DNA of 64,000 nucleotides from NCBI GenBank assembly GCA_002787535.1, contig PCXB01000041.1, positions 57,100 through 121,099 on the forward strand, written 5' to 3'. This document shows, piece after piece, positions 1 through 10,019 of the stretch. The stretch comes from Deltaproteobacteria bacterium CG11_big_fil_rev_8_21_14_0_20_45_16 (GTDB taxonomy: Bacteria > Bdellovibrionota > UBA2394). Both the position numbers and the translations under genes were made by a program. The stretch's first letter is position 1. Each line of letters begins with the position of its first letter. Under the pieces are notes generated by a model. The model was not told where the DNA came from and searched no databases. It saw nothing but the letters and a program-made list of their open reading frames with translations.

Positions 1-561
1 ATCAAAAATTGTTTCGATCAATAAAATGTCCGCGCTTCCATCCACAAGGCCGGACATCTGCTCGTGATAGGCGTCCACAAGTTGGTCAAAGTCCACGGCA
101 CGATATTCAGGATGTGAAACATCCGGAGAAAGCGAGGAGGTGCGATTAGTCGGTCCAATCGAGCCCGCCAAATAGCACACACGTTCCGGATGCTTCTTAA
201 GAAAATCCACAATTTCAGCCCGGGCAACAATCGCGGCGGACTTGTTGACCTCATAGCATATATCTTCAAGTCCATAATCAGATTGAGAAATGCGAGTAGA
301 GTTAAAAGTGTTGGTTTGGATAATCTCGGCACCGGCTTCTAAGTACTGTCGGTGAATCTGCGCGAGCTTCTTAGGTTGAGTTAAACTGATGAGATCATTG
401 TTTCCCTTTAGGTCTTTAGGGTGATTCTTAAATCTCTCACCTCGAAAGTCTTCTTCACTAAGTCTATAGTTCTGGATCATTGTGCCTAGCGGCCCTCCAT
501 AGTAAACAATGCGCTTAGATAGAATCTCGCGAAGTTCCTTTTCAATAGATAGAGAGGTCAT
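1..561 (-). CDS. metH: Homocysteine S-methyltransferase domain, N-terminal part of cobalamin-dependent methionine synthase (truncated by window edge)
   Basis: Reverse-strand reading from ATG at 561: MTSLSIEKELREILSKRIVYYGGPLGTMIQNYRLSEEDFRGERF...LKGNNDLISLTQP..IHRQYLEAGAEIIQTNTFNSTRISQSDYGLE; typical MetH N-terminus. Not in the ORF track because it runs off the window. Confidence 0.88.
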   Translation of the reverse strand, partial: MTSLSIEKELREILSKRIVYYGGPLGTMIQNYRLSEEDFRGERFKNHPKDLKGNNDLISLTQPKKLAQIHRQYLEAGAEIIQTNTFNSTRISQSDYGLEDICYEVNKSAAIVARAEIVDFLKKHPERVCYLAGSIGPTNRTSSLSPDVSHPEYRAVDFDQLVDAYHEQMSGLVDGSADILLIETIFD

Positions 562-611
562 AGACGTAGGCTAGCCCTAAAGCTGTGGGTTTTTCAATGA
601 TGGGGCAGGCT

Positions 612-3041
612 CTATTTGAGGCGCCAAAGCCATGCCGGGAGGAAAACAATGGCACTTAATAGGCAGCAGAAGAGCCCAATAACCGCTACATTTCCGATAG
701 AATTGACGCCACCATGAGAGGCAAAGAGCATTCCCCCATAGCCCAAAATGGACGTGATGGTACAAGTAACAATTGAGGGAATCACGGAGTAGCTTGCCCA
801 GCGTCCTGGATTGTCTTTTGATTTGGAGCGAAAATCCAAATAGCGGTGATAAAGATGGATGCTGTTATCGACCACCATAGAGCCCAGCGAAGCCAAGGCG
901 ACCATATTGTAAAAATTCACTTTAATGCCCAGTGAAGCGAGAACGGATCCTGCCATTAAGAACCCATAGATTACAGGAACCAGGGTTACAATCGCATCCT
1001 TGATATTTCTAAAATCCAGCCAACAACTTAAAAACACCAGCACAAACATGCCAAGAACCAACCACGGTCCTTCACTAACAACCCTTCTTACGACATCGGC
1101 AAAAATAATCTCGGGTCCTGATACGAGTGGCGCCAACTCGCTGTCATCCATGAACTGACTAACCGAAGCTGAGAACTTCATAGCCTTTCTACCATCTGTG
1201 TCGCCGCCAATGTCAAAAATATAGGTCATAACATCGCCTGATCCGTCCGATGCCATGAATGGTTCCTTTAGTTCCACGGGTACTTCATCCAGGCTGTACG
1301 GTTTATAATCATAGGCACGTTCTTGGATTTCTCTCATGACTCGTCTGATTTCAGGATCATCAAATTTTTTAATCCAATTGGGATCAACGCTATCGGCAAT
1401 TTCTTGAAGCTTCCTGATTCGAGTTTCTTGATCGAGGGGGAAGAAAGTGGAAAGCCCGGTCATCAAAGCAATATCTGGATATTTTGATTCGTTCTTACGA
1501 AAATAATCCAAGAAACTAGCGGCCTCTTTCATATTATGAAAGACAGCAATCGCCGAAGGTTTTAGTCGTTCATTAAAAATTTTGCCAATGGCCCAGTAAC
1601 TCTGAGGCTCATCCGTCAATTTGACGTCTTCATCGAACTTGTAATCGAATTTCAAAAAAGAAAGGCAAAGTACAGCAAGAATCGGAAGGGAGAAAACAAA
1701 AATTAAACGTAAGGCCTTGGCCACAATTCCTGCGCGAGGCGATTCAGGCTTGTTGACTCGTTCATAAATCAAGTCCGATAGACTTGGGCGCCACATTCTT
1801 CCTGATCGGAACCTTTCGGTGGCGATGAGCCAAGCCGGTGTAAAGATCAAAAAGGCTCCTGCCGTTGAGGCAAGTAGAACAATGGCAACTCGTCCAAACT
1901 GTGCAAAACCTTGAAATGAAGAAAGGGTAAGAAGGGCAAAGCCCACCAAGAGAGCGGCTGCGGAAGTAATAGTCGCGCGACCGGTGCTAGACCAAGTTTC
2001 TAATAGGCTCTCCCTTAATGAATTGAATTTTCTTTCCTGTAAGTAACGCGCGAACAAATGAATTCCAAACTCAATACCCACGCCGAATACAACAAGCACA
2101 AGAAAGACTGCAATGGTGTTGAGGCGCCCTTCCATAAACCTAACAATGCTCAAGCCCGTAAACAGTCCAGTCAATAGGGGGGGCACCAACACAAGAAGAG
2201 ACCATGCTGTTTGAAAATAAATACTAACGACGAGCATGATTAAAAGAATCCCCCAACCCCCAAAGGACACATCCTTAACGATGGCACTGTAACGTTTGAG
2301 CTGCCGGTAAATGCTCCCATAAACATCGACTTTGATCTCTGGATCGAAGCGCTGAAAGTCAAAGAACTCAATCAGATTTTCCATTTGCTTTATGAGCATT
2401 CGATTCTTATTCATATCCAAGCTCTCGGCATTGGGGATGACTCGAATCGCAAGATACTTCCCGTCTTCGCTAGAATAAAGAGGGCGCATCGTATCAAGAC
2501 GATTCAATAAATCCTTCGCTTTCTTCATTTTCTCTTCTGTATCGGCTTCTGACGTTGGGGGGATCTCAGCTTTCGTTTTATTTTCTTCCTCGATAACGCT
2601 CTCAAGACCTAAAGGGTCAGTAACTTCAGAATGTTCTTTCCTCTTTTTTTCAACCTCTTGAAGAAGTGAATCCAGAGCGTCAGTCGGGACAAAAACGTAT
2701 TTGTGATTTTCGAAAAAATCCTTCGGAGTCCGATATCGAGCAGAACGAATGATGTCCGGGCGCGACAGCAAATATTTTGTAAACTCATCTGTGGCCACGA
2801 GGCGATTTTCTGGGCTGCCGCCATAAACCATCAATATCATGTCATTACTCGCACCAGCCTTGGGGCCAATAATATTCGAATTTTTTACGCTCTCAGCATT
2901 TTGAGGAAGTAGGCTTTTTAGGTCCGTATCAAGACCCAATTTTCGGGCAAACCAGAGCCCGCTAAAGCTTAAACATAGACTAAGCAAAATAATGAAAGGG
3001 TAGTGCTTTAGATTAAGGTCAATAAATCGAGTTAGCCGCAC
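612..3041 (-). CDS. MMPL/RND-superfamily exporter (SSD-like, two sets of TM segments)
   Basis: 809 aa with two blocks of TM helices separated by large periplasmic loops; VFGVGIEFGIHLFARYLQER and LGSMVVDNSIHLYHRYLDF motifs typical of the RND/MMPL family. Confidence 0.85.
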   Translation of the reverse strand: MRLTRFIDLNLKHYPFIILLSLCLSFSGLWFARKLGLDTDLKSLLPQNAESVKNSNIIGPKAGASNDMILMVYGGSPENRLVATDEFTKYLLSRPDIIRSARYRTPKDFFENHKYVFVPTDALDSLLQEVEKKRKEHSEVTDPLGLESVIEEENKTKAEIPPTSEADTEEKMKKAKDLLNRLDTMRPLYSSEDGKYLAIRVIPNAESLDMNKNRMLIKQMENLIEFFDFQRFDPEIKVDVYGSIYRQLKRYSAIVKDVSFGGWGILLIMLVVSIYFQTAWSLLVLVPPLLTGLFTGLSIVRFMEGRLNTIAVFLVLVVFGVGIEFGIHLFARYLQERKFNSLRESLLETWSSTGRATITSAAALLVGFALLTLSSFQGFAQFGRVAIVLLASTAGAFLIFTPAWLIATERFRSGRMWRPSLSDLIYERVNKPESPRAGIVAKALRLIFVFSLPILAVLCLSFLKFDYKFDEDVKLTDEPQSYWAIGKIFNERLKPSAIAVFHNMKEAASFLDYFRKNESKYPDIALMTGLSTFFPLDQETRIRKLQEIADSVDPNWIKKFDDPEIRRVMREIQERAYDYKPYSLDEVPVELKEPFMASDGSGDVMTYIFDIGGDTDGRKAMKFSASVSQFMDDSELAPLVSGPEIIFADVVRRVVSEGPWLVLGMFVLVFLSCWLDFRNIKDAIVTLVPVIYGFLMAGSVLASLGIKVNFYNMVALASLGSMVVDNSIHLYHRYLDFRSKSKDNPGRWASYSVIPSIVTCTITSILGYGGMLFASHGGVNSIGNVAVIGLFCCLLSAIVFLPAWLWRLK

Positions 3042-3105
3042 CGGATCAGCTTCACATGACTTTGCTTTCGTGACAACAAAAGAGGCCTCTTGTAGAAATT
3101 AGTTT

Positions 3106-4470
3106 ATGAAGGAAATTAAGGCTTTTATTGGCCCTTTTTCAAAAGCAACTTACAAGAAACGACGAATCGATTTAGCGCGGGGCCTGGCCAAGCTTGATCC
3201 CAAAGGTCTTTGTATTATATGGAGCGGTTCGGAACAAGTGCGCAACTATGATTCCAATTTTCGTTTTCGAGCCCATTCAGACTTTATATATTTAACGGGG
3301 TTTTCTGAGCCCGACTCCATTCTTATTATAAGTTGGGATGCTGGCAAAATTAGATCCTATTTAGGCCTTCGACCGAGAGATCTTTCAACGGAAAGAGGTA
3401 GTGAGGTTTGGGATGGAGAGCGAGTTGGGGTAGAGCGGGCGTCAAAGATTTTAGGCGTCGACGAAGCCTTTGATATTCATCAGAAAGCCGAGTTTTTAAA
3501 AAAGCGCTTTAGAGAAACGACAGTCATCTATTGGCGATTTGGAGACTTTGAAAAACTAGATCGTGAATGGATTAAACTTGGCACTTCGATTCGTAACCAG
3601 AGGCGTAGTTCAGATGCGATTTTGGCCTGGAAAGACCCGGGGGTTGTTTTGCACGAGATGCGTAAGATTAAATCCAAAGAGGAAATTGAATGGATGCGAA
3701 AAAGCGCACAGATCGCCTCGCAGGGGCATATGCGAGCCATGGTTGCGGTTCGTCCCGGCCAATATGAATATCAAGTAGCCGCCGAGGCCGAAAAGGTTTT
3801 CTTTAAACAGGGATCGCAAGCTACGGCCTATACGACGATTTGTGCGGCTGGCGATCACGCATGCACGCTTCACTATATTCTTAACAATTCTATCATTCAA
3901 AAGGGTGATTTAATTTTGATGGATGCGGGAGCGGAGGTAGATGGTTATGCTTCCGATATCACTCGATGCTTTCCCGCAAGCGGGCGGTTTACTGAGGCTC
4001 AAAAGGAAGTCTACAATTGGGTCCTTAAGGCTCAAGTGGCCGCAGTGAAAGCCGTTCGACCGGGAGCTCCGTTTCGTAAGCCTCATGAAGTAGCCTGTAG
4101 AATTCTCTCGGAGGGCTTGTCCAAAATGAGAATCATCAAGAAATCGGGAGCCGAAATTTATAAAAAGGAACTCTACAAAAAGTATATGCCGCATGGAACC
4201 AGTCATTGGTTGGGACTCGACGTTCATGACTCGGGTATCTATTATGATGAGAATACGAAACCAGTGAAGCTTCGTCCTGGCCATGCTCTTACGATAGAGC
4301 CGGGGCTGTATTTTAGAAAAAATGATAAAAGTGTGCCGGCCAAATACAGAGGAATCGGCGTAAGAATCGAGGATGATGTCGTCGTGACAAGGTCGGCGCC
4401 AGATGTATTAACCAAGGATTGTCCAAAATCCATTCCGCAAATTGAAGCTTTGCGCGCTCCTAGGCTATGA
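3106..4470 (+). CDS. pepP: Xaa-Pro aminopeptidase (M24B)
   Basis: AMP_N-like N-terminus (FRAHSDFIYLTGFSEPDS) and M24 metal-site motifs (MDAGAEVDGYASDITRCFP, HGTSHWLGLDVHD, TIEPGLYF, IGVRIEDDVVVT). Confidence 0.93.
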   Translation: MKEIKAFIGPFSKATYKKRRIDLARGLAKLDPKGLCIIWSGSEQVRNYDSNFRFRAHSDFIYLTGFSEPDSILIISWDAGKIRSYLGLRPRDLSTERGSEVWDGERVGVERASKILGVDEAFDIHQKAEFLKKRFRETTVIYWRFGDFEKLDREWIKLGTSIRNQRRSSDAILAWKDPGVVLHEMRKIKSKEEIEWMRKSAQIASQGHMRAMVAVRPGQYEYQVAAEAEKVFFKQGSQATAYTTICAAGDHACTLHYILNNSIIQKGDLILMDAGAEVDGYASDITRCFPASGRFTEAQKEVYNWVLKAQVAAVKAVRPGAPFRKPHEVACRILSEGLSKMRIIKKSGAEIYKKELYKKYMPHGTSHWLGLDVHDSGIYYDENTKPVKLRPGHALTIEPGLYFRKNDKSVPAKYRGIGVRIEDDVVVTRSAPDVLTKDCPKSIPQIEALRAPRL

Positions 4471-5303
4471 AGCAAGATTTTCGTTATCAGTCTTTTCTGC
4501 GCGTGTATTCGTTTAAGGATTTAGTCAAACAAAAGCGAAGTAATGTTGTCTTACTTTGCTATCCGGATGATGAGGGCGTGAGAAATAATCATGGTCGTCC
4601 GGGAGCCGCTAAGGGGCCTGCTCAAATTTTGTACTATTTGGGAAAGCTCAATTCGCAGACGAAAGCGGCTCGATCAATTGCGGTGATGAAAGAGAAGCCT
4701 GTTGGAAAATCCATCGCCTTGCGGCACCGATGGGCTGAAGAAAAAGTTCATGCCTTGTTGAGAAAATCCTATCGGGTCATTACCTTGGGTGGCGGCCACG
4801 ACTATGCCTTCCCCGATGCTTCTGCATTTTATCAAATATATAAGGGAAAGATTCTGAACATTGACGCGCATCTTGACGTTCGGTCTATGCTGAATTCGAA
4901 GATCAATTCCGGTACGGCATTTTCGCGCTTTTCAGAAAAATTTGGGGGCTCGTCGATTGTTCAGTGGGGTATTCAGCCTCAGGCAAACTCTCTTGAACTT
5001 TTTAGCTATGCTAAAAAAAACAAAATGAAAGTTCTAAGTGATTTAGATGCAATGCCAAGGATTAAGGGAAAGCTAGGTTTGTCCATTTGCTTAGATGCCG
5101 TGGCGACTATCAGAGGTGTATCGGCCCCCGCAATCCTTGGACTTGAGCCGCGGCAGATCGTCGAAGCCGTTGCGTACTATGCGAAGGTATCACCGTGGAT
5201 GGGGATCTATGAGTCTGCGCCTTGTTATGACCCGGTCAATGAAGATTCAGCACGCCTTGGGGCATTGCTTATCTTCCATTATCTTCATCGCCTCGAGCTA
5301 TGA
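4467..5303 (+). CDS. hutG: Arginase/formimidoylglutamase family protein
   Basis: GGGHDYAFPD, NIDAHLDVR, GVSAPAILGLEP motifs; 4-bp overlap with pepP (ATGA). Confidence 0.72.
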   Translation: MKQDFRYQSFLRVYSFKDLVKQKRSNVVLLCYPDDEGVRNNHGRPGAAKGPAQILYYLGKLNSQTKAARSIAVMKEKPVGKSIALRHRWAEEKVHALLRKSYRVITLGGGHDYAFPDASAFYQIYKGKILNIDAHLDVRSMLNSKINSGTAFSRFSEKFGGSSIVQWGIQPQANSLELFSYAKKNKMKVLSDLDAMPRIKGKLGLSICLDAVATIRGVSAPAILGLEPRQIVEAVAYYAKVSPWMGIYESAPCYDPVNEDSARLGALLIFHYLHRLEL

Positions 5304-5391
5304 ACGCTTTGCATAGGTCTTGCCGGAATGCCTCGATCTAGGCCCTAGAGGGCCCTATTTTGTGGCATAGAAGTTGTAGTTTTCGGCACCA

Positions 5392-7137
5392 ATGTCCTCG
5401 GAACCTAGTTTCAGTACAATCAGCGAAACTCTCACGGAGCGCGCCGCTCACCCCGTCGCGTTGTTCTTACTGGCTTGTGGTTTACAAAAGTCTCAGTTTC
5501 CGACGGTTAGACTCATCGTCGAGACGGGCGATACGTATCTGCAGCAGAATCCGGTATTCGTGCCACTTAGAATTCCAGGTAGATCCGGATTTGTTTACGA
5601 AACATATTTTAGGGTGATTCGGGTAGTCGAGGTTCCCCATCCTCAGGAATCGCAACATCGTAGATTTTACGAGATTGAATGGAAGATTCAAGAGGCCCCC
5701 CTTCTCGAAAGTGAGTACCACAAATTATTTTCTTTCATTTCAGGAGAAGTTGAGTGCCCTGATTGTCGATTGTTGTTCATACCGGATCCAGTCATGATTG
5801 ACTCCGATGCGTTGCGCATAAGTTGTCCAAGCTGCTTGGAGAACTGGACACTCCAACTGAGTGCCAGCAAAAGACGTCAGCAAGCAAAGCTCATTACGGA
5901 TTCTTATTATTCTGACCCCTCATCACTACGTAGGGCGATGGAACTTTGGGCCAGCCCTTTTGAAGTAAAGAGCGAGAACAACTATCAGGACTATTTTCCT
6001 TTGGAGTTCGAAGCCTGGGGTGAAGCAGGTTCACACGAATGGGTCTTTGGAGACAACCCTGGCTTCCGCCTAAAATTATCTTCCGAAGTGACGACATTGG
6101 AGAATGTAGCCAGATCTTTGATTAATCATTTTGCGCTCAAGTATTTTTCGAACCGATCTCATTTGAGACCCAGTTCAAAGCTCGAGACGACTGAAGTGCA
6201 GCGAAAGTCTCGCGTAGAAATAAAGACGAGAATGGAAGCGCAGTTTGCGCAGGATTTTTTGATTCCAGACGATGCTATCACGGTGGGGGCATCGACTGAA
6301 GCAGCTTCGAAAGAGGCTTCATCACTTGATGCACATACGATGTTCGAGCGCCAATCGACGATAGGCGTGCGGCAGCGTGATGAGACCTCTTCCGCGAAGG
6401 AAATTACGGTGATCACGGCCGTACCGATTTTGGATTCGCGACCCCTAAAAACGGCGCGCGTGCCCTCCCAACTTTTGATTCTAACTGTTTCTTTCTTTTT
6501 GAGCTTGAGTTTGATCGCGGGGATTTTATCCTATTTTATTGTTACGCGTTCGCCCCGCGAGGAATCCATGAAGGACAACTCAGCAACTCCAGTAAACGAA
6601 CGGAAGGCTCAAAGTATCATTGAAGTAGCTCGGCCTACGGCGGCCGTTGACGAAGCCTTGAAGCCAGAAACCTCAACAGATGAGGCGGCCCAAGACGCGA
6701 AAGCTCAGGACTCGGTGGTTGTAGAAAGCCAAGTTCCGGCGAGACTGGAGGAAGAAGCTTTACCCACTCCCAAAATAATCGAGTCGGCTCCAGTGGCAGA
6801 TTCCGTGATCGATTCAGTCGAGGTGGAGAAACCAAGTTCGCCAAATTTTGCAAAAATGGCCCTTATTGATGCAGGTTTTCGCCAAGCGATGCTTCACTTA
6901 AAGCTTCAGCAGTCCAAAGAAGCGATTGTTGAGTTTGAAAAGGTTATTGATCTAGATCCTCGTCACAAGACAGCCTTCCGAAATCTTGGAGTAGCCTATG
7001 TATACGAAAAAAGATTTCCAGAGGCTATCAAGACATTTGAGCGTTACTTAGCTTTAACGACTGGTTCTACGGATCCCGATCGCGAAGAAGTTCGAACGAT
7101 CGTAAGTTCATTAAAAGAACGCATTCAAGATCATTAA
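5392..7137 (+). CDS. Zinc-ribbon / single-TM / TPR protein
   Basis: CPDC...CPSC pair, TM segment LLILTVSFFLSLSLIAGILSYFIV, C-terminal TPR (AMLHLKLQQSKEAIVEFEKVIDLDPRHKTAFRNLGVAYVYEKRFPEAIKTFERYL). Confidence 0.65.
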   Translation: MSSEPSFSTISETLTERAAHPVALFLLACGLQKSQFPTVRLIVETGDTYLQQNPVFVPLRIPGRSGFVYETYFRVIRVVEVPHPQESQHRRFYEIEWKIQEAPLLESEYHKLFSFISGEVECPDCRLLFIPDPVMIDSDALRISCPSCLENWTLQLSASKRRQQAKLITDSYYSDPSSLRRAMELWASPFEVKSENNYQDYFPLEFEAWGEAGSHEWVFGDNPGFRLKLSSEVTTLENVARSLINHFALKYFSNRSHLRPSSKLETTEVQRKSRVEIKTRMEAQFAQDFLIPDDAITVGASTEAASKEASSLDAHTMFERQSTIGVRQRDETSSAKEITVITAVPILDSRPLKTARVPSQLLILTVSFFLSLSLIAGILSYFIVTRSPREESMKDNSATPVNERKAQSIIEVARPTAAVDEALKPETSTDEAAQDAKAQDSVVVESQVPARLEEEALPTPKIIESAPVADSVIDSVEVEKPSSPNFAKMALIDAGFRQAMLHLKLQQSKEAIVEFEKVIDLDPRHKTAFRNLGVAYVYEKRFPEAIKTFERYLALTTGSTDPDREEVRTIVSSLKERIQDH

Positions 7138-7138
7138 T

Positions 7139-7732
7139 TCATTGGTTTTTTAAGAGGTACTTCAGCATCAGCCGCGAAGCATGCGCGCGATGGGAGATCA
7201 AATTCTTTTCTTGCGGATCTAGCTCAGCAAAAGTCCGATTGTAAGAGTCCGGAACAAACAAGGGATCATAGCCAAATCCTTTGGCTCCACTTTCTTCAGT
7301 TGTAAGAGCTCCATCTACTTTTCCTGAAAAGCTCATGCAGGATAGCTCTTGTGGTAGATAGAGAGCGATCACGCAAACAAAGCGCGCTTTCCGGTTGGGC
7401 TCAGCCCCCAGTTTTTGAAGGATTCGTTGCCGAAGATCCTCGGGTCTTGATAGCCCCTCATAACGCGCTGAATGAATGCCGGGCTCGTTATTGAGAGCTT
7501 CGACTTCGAGGCCTGAATCATCTGCGAAGCAGAGTCGCTGTGTGTGAAGGCCTACGAATTCAGCTTTAAGGTGGGCGTTCTCAACGTAGGTTTTTCCACT
7601 CTCTTCTGGGAGCGGCAGCTTAAATTCTATATCGGAAAGACTGAGTATTTTAAAGGCTTCGCCTAGAATATCTTCAAATTCCTTTTTCTTATCGGGATTC
7701 GACGAGGCAAATATTAGTTCGATAGTTCCCAT
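7139..7732 (-). CDS. rdgB: XTP/dITP diphosphatase (HAM1/RdgB)
   Basis: FASSNPDKKKEFEDIL, ENAHLKAE, DDSGLEVEALNNEPGIHSARY, GAKGFGYDPLF, KNLISHRAHA. Confidence 0.95.
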   Translation of the reverse strand: MGTIELIFASSNPDKKKEFEDILGEAFKILSLSDIEFKLPLPEESGKTYVENAHLKAEFVGLHTQRLCFADDSGLEVEALNNEPGIHSARYEGLSRPEDLRQRILQKLGAEPNRKARFVCVIALYLPQELSCMSFSGKVDGALTTEESGAKGFGYDPLFVPDSYNRTFAELDPQEKNLISHRAHASRLMLKYLLKNQ

Positions 7733-8454
7733 TGTCGTAAGGTCTCTTCTTGAATCTTAAATATTTTTTCGCAAGCTACCGTGGCCACATCAAGCAAACG
7801 GTTCCATTCATCTCTTGAAAAAGAACCTTTTTCGGCAGTGCCTTGAAGTTCAATAAACTGGCCGCGAGCGTTCATTACAATATTGGCGTCGAGTTCTGCT
7901 TTAGAGTCTTCAATATAATTTAAATCTACACAAATTTCTCCATTAACGCGGCCAACCGATACAGCGGCAACGGGGACAAATTCTGGAATCCGGGAAATAA
8001 TTTTACGTTTCTTAAGATTTTCAAACGCCAGTCGAAGCGCGAGGTAAGTGCCTGTTATTGAGGCAACACGAGTGCCGCCGTCAGCTTGCATAACGTCACA
8101 GTCTATTAAGAAACTACGCGGCCCCAGGCTTTCGAGGGTAACACAAGCGCGAAGACTACGGCCAATGAGTCGCTGTATTTCTTGGGTGCGTCCGTTCGTT
8201 CGAACTCGATCACGCTGAATGCGACGATCAGAGCTCCCTGGAAGCATAGAATATTCTGCGGTAATCCACCCACGTCCTTCTGAGGAGCTCATCCAGGGAG
8301 GGAGTTTTTCCTCGACATTAACAGCGCAAATGACCTTTGTGTGGCCCCATTCAATAAGTACGCTGCCAGCCGGATCTCTTTGAGGGCTTTGATGAAATTG
8401 AATTGGTCTTAAATCTTCTAAGTTTCGTCCATCAGGTCGTGACATAGAGGACAT
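7714..8454 (-). CDS. rph: Ribonuclease PH (likely ATG of MSRPDGR at about 8445)
   Basis: RPDGRNLEDLRPI, GWITAEYSMLPGSSDRR, EIQRLIGRSLRA, DCDVMQADGGTRVASITG. Confidence 0.95.
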   Translation of the reverse strand: MSSMSRPDGRNLEDLRPIQFHQSPQRDPAGSVLIEWGHTKVICAVNVEEKLPPWMSSSEGRGWITAEYSMLPGSSDRRIQRDRVRTNGRTQEIQRLIGRSLRACVTLESLGPRSFLIDCDVMQADGGTRVASITGTYLALRLAFENLKKRKIISRIPEFVPVAAVSVGRVNGEICVDLNYIEDSKAELDANIVMNARGQFIELQGTAEKGSFSRDEWNRLLDVATVACEKIFKIQEETLRQWELSN

Positions 8455-8551
8455 CCTACGAATCTATGGCTATCGATGTCCATGGATGTCTGGCCAATGA
8501 GTCGATCTTTCTTATATAGAGTGTGACTATAAAATGTGATGTAATCTTTCT

Positions 8552-9970
8552 ATGTTGTGGAACAGCCTAGTTGCCCTTTACTTAACATCCAGTTCTGTTT
8601 TTGCTCAGCCGGCCCAAGATTTTAAGTTAAAGATGAACCTTGAGGCCGTTAAAAAACGCCTCGTTGCCTATGGCCCCAATGTTGGATTCTCACTACGTGA
8701 GTTAGATGGGACCGAATTATTTGAGTACCAATCTAATCTGGCATTTCCTCCGGCCAGTGTGGCCAAGCTAATATCTACAGCATGCAGTCTCGAAGAGTTG
8801 GGCCCGGACTTTCAATTGACGACAGAGTTTAGCTACAGTGGTCAGATTCAAAATGGCGTGCTTAATGGAGACTTGGTCGTTGTGGCAGGTGGCGATTTCA
8901 GCTTTGTTGTCGAAGACCTAAAGATGCTTATTGAAAAAATTCGTTTTGTTCATCAGATCAAAGAAATTACCGGAAAAATAATTATCGACACTTCCTATCT
9001 AACGTCTCCGACCCTTTCTGGATTCAATGGTTTTGAGGGTGACAATGGTAGATCATTCTCGGCCAAACTTTCGGCGCTTCCTATTAATCACAATTCTTTT
9101 GAGATATGGATCGTTCCCTTAAGCGATAAAACGGCTCGAGTTGAAATTCAGCCATACGGAGCCGTGGATCTTAAAATTATTAATCAGCTTAAAGTCATCC
9201 CAGGTCGTTGGGGAGGAAGTCGAACAAATTTGGATTATCGTCCGAGCGAGAAGAAGCTTATTTTGACGGGACATATCGGTGAGGGAGACGAGCCTAAAGT
9301 TTATTATCGCGCTTTGGATGATCCGTATGATTCTTTCATTCGCTTGTTCAGTGTTAATTTTGCCGCCTTAGGTGGCAAGTGGGCGCCTCGATATGTGATA
9401 GCCGCGAAGCCAGCTGGATCTCGGCCGCTATTGACCCACCGTTCAAGGGCAGTTAGTCGACTGCTAATTGATATCAACAAGCTTTCCACAAATCTTGGTG
9501 CAGAAATGGTTTTGATGGCTGCAGCGGCTCATAAGTTTGGGAAGCCGACGAGTGAAGAAAAATCTCGAGCATTGCTTCAGGATTGTATTCGAAACTTCGG
9601 AATCGGCGCGGAAGACATTTTGTTGGAGAACGCGTCGGGACTTAGCCGTCTATCAAAAGTAAAACCTGGAGCCTTGTCGCGATTTCTGTCGAAAATGAGT
9701 ATGAAAGTCTATTTTCCCGAACTTCTCGTGACGCTTTCGGTCTTGGGCCGGGATGGAACAACCCGCTCAAGATTAAAGGATTTGGAAGCTCGAGCCCGAT
9801 TGAAGACCGGAAGTTTGTCAGACGTTCGAGCACTGGCAGGTTATGTCTCCCCAGCTCCTGGACGAGCTTGGAGTATGGTCCTTTTCTTTAATTGCAAATC
9901 CTGCGATTTGCAGAAGTGGCATGATGTAGAGGACGGTATTCTGAGGCTACTTATAGAGGGCAAGAGCTAA
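8552..9970 (+). CDS. dacB: D-alanyl-D-alanine carboxypeptidase/endopeptidase (PBP4, S13)
   Basis: SVAKLIS (SxxK), DLVVVAGGD, SGLSRLSKVKPGALSRFL, ARLKTGSLSDVRALAGYV (KTG). Confidence 0.9.
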   Translation: MLWNSLVALYLTSSSVFAQPAQDFKLKMNLEAVKKRLVAYGPNVGFSLRELDGTELFEYQSNLAFPPASVAKLISTACSLEELGPDFQLTTEFSYSGQIQNGVLNGDLVVVAGGDFSFVVEDLKMLIEKIRFVHQIKEITGKIIIDTSYLTSPTLSGFNGFEGDNGRSFSAKLSALPINHNSFEIWIVPLSDKTARVEIQPYGAVDLKIINQLKVIPGRWGGSRTNLDYRPSEKKLILTGHIGEGDEPKVYYRALDDPYDSFIRLFSVNFAALGGKWAPRYVIAAKPAGSRPLLTHRSRAVSRLLIDINKLSTNLGAEMVLMAAAAHKFGKPTSEEKSRALLQDCIRNFGIGAEDILLENASGLSRLSKVKPGALSRFLSKMSMKVYFPELLVTLSVLGRDGTTRSRLKDLEARARLKTGSLSDVRALAGYVSPAPGRAWSMVLFFNCKSCDLQKWHDVEDGILRLLIEGKS

Positions 9971-10019
9971 AGCAAAGCTTGCCTCGAGGCTTTCGTGCTC
10001 GGTATCATAACAATGTATT

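Noticed and set aside
4467-5303. Arginase-fold protein reads LSICLDAVAT where many members have SxDxDxxDP, suggesting loss of a metal ligand
   Set aside because: Some formimidoylglutamase subfamilies may naturally have Cys here; without an alignment I cannot call it degenerate.
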